From contig QMME01000231.1 in the NCBI GenBank assembly GCA_003647095.1, forward strand, positions 1-6,554: a stretch of DNA of 6,554 bases, given 5' to 3'. Below are positions 5,378-6,554 of the stretch, piece by piece. The DNA is from Deltaproteobacteria bacterium. GTDB lineage: Bacteria > Myxococcota > B64-G9. How positions within the stretch are numbered: the stretch's first letter is position 1; every line of letters begins with the position of its first letter. The translations under genes were made by a program, and so were the position numbers. The notes under the pieces were generated by a model. The model did no database searches. It was not told the DNA's origin and saw nothing but the letters and a program-made list of their open reading frames with translations.

Positions 5378-6554
5378 TCAGGGTCCGGCCGGCGCCCCAA
5401 ACACCTTGCAATCCTTCTCGGGGTCGAACCAGTCGGTGCAACGGGTGCGATCCTCGGCCTTTACCGGCACGCAACGTCCCTGGCAGCGTGCCCGCGGGCA
5501 CTCGGCATCGGAACTGCACGGCATCACGCAGTAGCCGTTGGGACCGCACTGCATGCCCGGTTCCGGGCAGTCGCTGGCAGCCCGGCAAAACACCTGCACC
5601 GGGTAGTAGCACTCCCCCACCGCCTGGTTGCAGTGGTAGTGGGGACACTCGTCGCGGCTGGCACAGGGTTCGCGCACGGCGGTATCGCAACTGCCCAGGC
5701 CGTTGTCGCGGTTGCAGGTGCCCACCTGGCAGTTGTTGTCGTTGTTCTCCGTGGCCGGGTTGCAGGAAATGCTGGGGTCGTTGATGCAGCGACCATCGGC
5801 CCCGCAGAAGGTCTGCGGACAGCCCATGGAAGTGACACAGCCGCGACCGGGATCGTTTTCACACACGAAGTAGTTCTGGCAGTAGTTGGGACTGCAGTCG
5901 AGGTCGGCCGAGCAGGCGGAGTTCTGGTTCAGGCTGCAATTGCCCACGCAGACGTCGTTGACGCAGCGGGCACCACCCGGGCAATCGGTATCGGTCAGGC
6001 AACTGGTCAGCACCCGCACCGAGCAGGTGTTGCCCGGACAATCGGTATTGGCCTGGCATTCCTCGCCCGTGATCAGGCAGCGCTTGCGCTCCAGGTTGCA
6101 GAAGTCGTAGGGGCAATCGATGTCGCGGTCGCAGGGATCGCCGACCACCTGGTTGCAGGTGAAACCGCGCTCGCCACGACAGTCACCGTCGTCGGCACAG
6201 GGGGTGCTCATGCACACCCCCAGGATGATCTCGCAGTGCTGGTGGGGGCACTGGCGGGAATCCAGGCAGGGTTGCGTCAGGCAACGGCCCAGTTCCGCGT
6301 CGCAGGGCTGCAGGGGGCAATCGTCATCGCTGGCACAGGCCACCCCGGCACAGACCCCACCCTGGTGACTGACGCAGTGGCTGCGCACGCACAGGCCATC
6401 CTGGCAGCTCTGGGTGGTGGAGGGACAGTCTGCGGCGGTGATGCATAGATCCCGGCAGTGCCCGTCCACGCAATCGACGTTGGCACCGCTGCAATCGCCG
6501 GCCACGGTGCAGGCCGGGTACATCTCCACGTCGTCGGCATCGCAGGTCTCGCCC
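5378..6554 (-). CDS. Cysteine-rich tandem-module protein, 5' end cut by window edge
   Basis: 391 codons are visible, ending at TGA (5378-5380). The frame is open to the right edge and no Shine-Dalgarno precedes the GTG at 6529 or the ATG at 6523, so the true start and any signal peptide lie outside. The visible part is almost wholly a tandem array of about 14 small modules with consensus C-x2-[DS]-x-[DE]-C-P-x(2-5)-C-x(4-6)-G-x-C, for example 'CASDDDCPLQPCDAELGRC' and 'CRAASDCPEPGMQC'. About 60 Cys (roughly 15%) implies dense disulfides and therefore export from the cytoplasm. Most modules have Asp/Glu before the second Cys. The C-terminus (about the last 20 residues, ending GAPAGP) has no hydrophobic anchor. 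Such arrays are common in large secreted proteins of Myxococcota and relatives and have no established single function. It is the most upstream visible gene of the cluster, 56 bp before the PPC lipoprotein gene. A structural spacer or binding surface is the likeliest role (inference). Confidence 0.88.
   Translation of the reverse strand, partial: GETCDADDVEMYPACTVAGDCSGANVDCVDGHCRDLCITAADCPSTTQSCQDGLCVRSHCVSHQGGVCAGVACASDDDCPLQPCDAELGRCLTQPCLDSRQCPHQHCEIILGVCMSTPCADDGDCRGERGFTCNQVVGDPCDRDIDCPYDFCNLERKRCLITGEECQANTDCPGNTCSVRVLTSCLTDTDCPGGARCVNDVCVGNCSLNQNSACSADLDCSPNYCQNYFVCENDPGRGCVTSMGCPQTFCGADGRCINDPSISCNPATENNDNNCQVGTCNRDNGLGSCDTAVREPCASRDECPHYHCNQAVGECYYPVQVFCRAASDCPEPGMQCGPNGYCVMPCSSDAECPRARCQGRCVPVKAEDRTRCTDWFDPEKDCKVFGAPAGP
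5428..6546 (-). repeat. Array of about 14 CxxDxDCP-type modules
   Basis: The repeats run through nearly the whole visible protein, from the ETCD near the right edge to the module ending CQGRC. Core sextets include CASDDDCP, CLDSRQCP, CDRDIDCP, CQANTDCP, CLTDTDCP, CVTSMGCP, CASRDECP, CRAASDCP and CSSDAECP. Spacing between copies is irregular (about 19-30 residues), and one unit near residues 255-285 is diverged with an Asn-rich insertion (ENNDNN). Boundaries are approximate. Confidence 0.82.

Noticed and set aside
5309..6448. Plus-strand open frame of 379 codons antisense to the Cys-rich gene
   Set aside because: Same cause as above; the periodic hydrophobic pattern is the complement of repeated Asp-Cys-Pro codons.
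5428..6546. Regularly spaced repeats as a CRISPR-like array
   Set aside because: The periodicity is at the protein level, in frame, with variable spacing and diverged DNA. It is a coding repeat.

Overview
The window is GC-rich and almost entirely coding. It holds four genes, all on the minus strand, so transcription runs from the high-coordinate end to the low end. Gaps are 56, 16 and 48 bp, and each of the three visible starts has its own Shine-Dalgarno. This looks like one operon, with the first gene cut by the right edge and the last by the left edge. No stretch over 300 bp lacks a gene, and I see no RNA gene, mobile element, CRISPR array or convincing terminator.

All four products look exported. 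In transcription order they are: (A) 5378-6554, a 5'-truncated protein that is a tandem array of about 14 cysteine-rich modules (about 60 Cys in 391 visible residues); (B) 3219-5321, a 700-residue lipoprotein with four copies of a PPC-like beta-sandwich and a cysteine-rich C-terminal tail; (C) 476-3202, a 908-residue lipoprotein with a von Willebrand A domain interrupted by a cysteine-rich insert, then five bacterial thrombospondin type 3 calcium-loop repeats, a strict four-Cys repeat and an unassigned C-terminal domain; (D) 1-427, the N-terminal part of a further lipoprotein.

The organism is probably a member of the Myxococcota or the related Bradymonadota ('deltaproteobacterial') lineages. 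This is inference from style: large Cys-rich lipoproteins with 'CxxDxDCP' modules, VWA/TSP3 lipoproteins with a VCT...FPVxxxF sequence before the VWA core, PPC-like repeats and GTG starts. No taxonomic marker gene is present.

Together the genes suggest a disulfide-stabilised, probably calcium-binding set of outer-surface adhesion or matrix proteins. No enzyme active site is visible in any of them. The VWA protein has lost the canonical metal-ion-dependent adhesion site, so if it binds partners it does so in a non-classical way. I know of no named system with exactly this gene set; the closest idea I can offer is the VWA/TSP3 cell-surface lipoproteins of myxobacteria (some tied to gliding and adhesion), and that link is only architectural.
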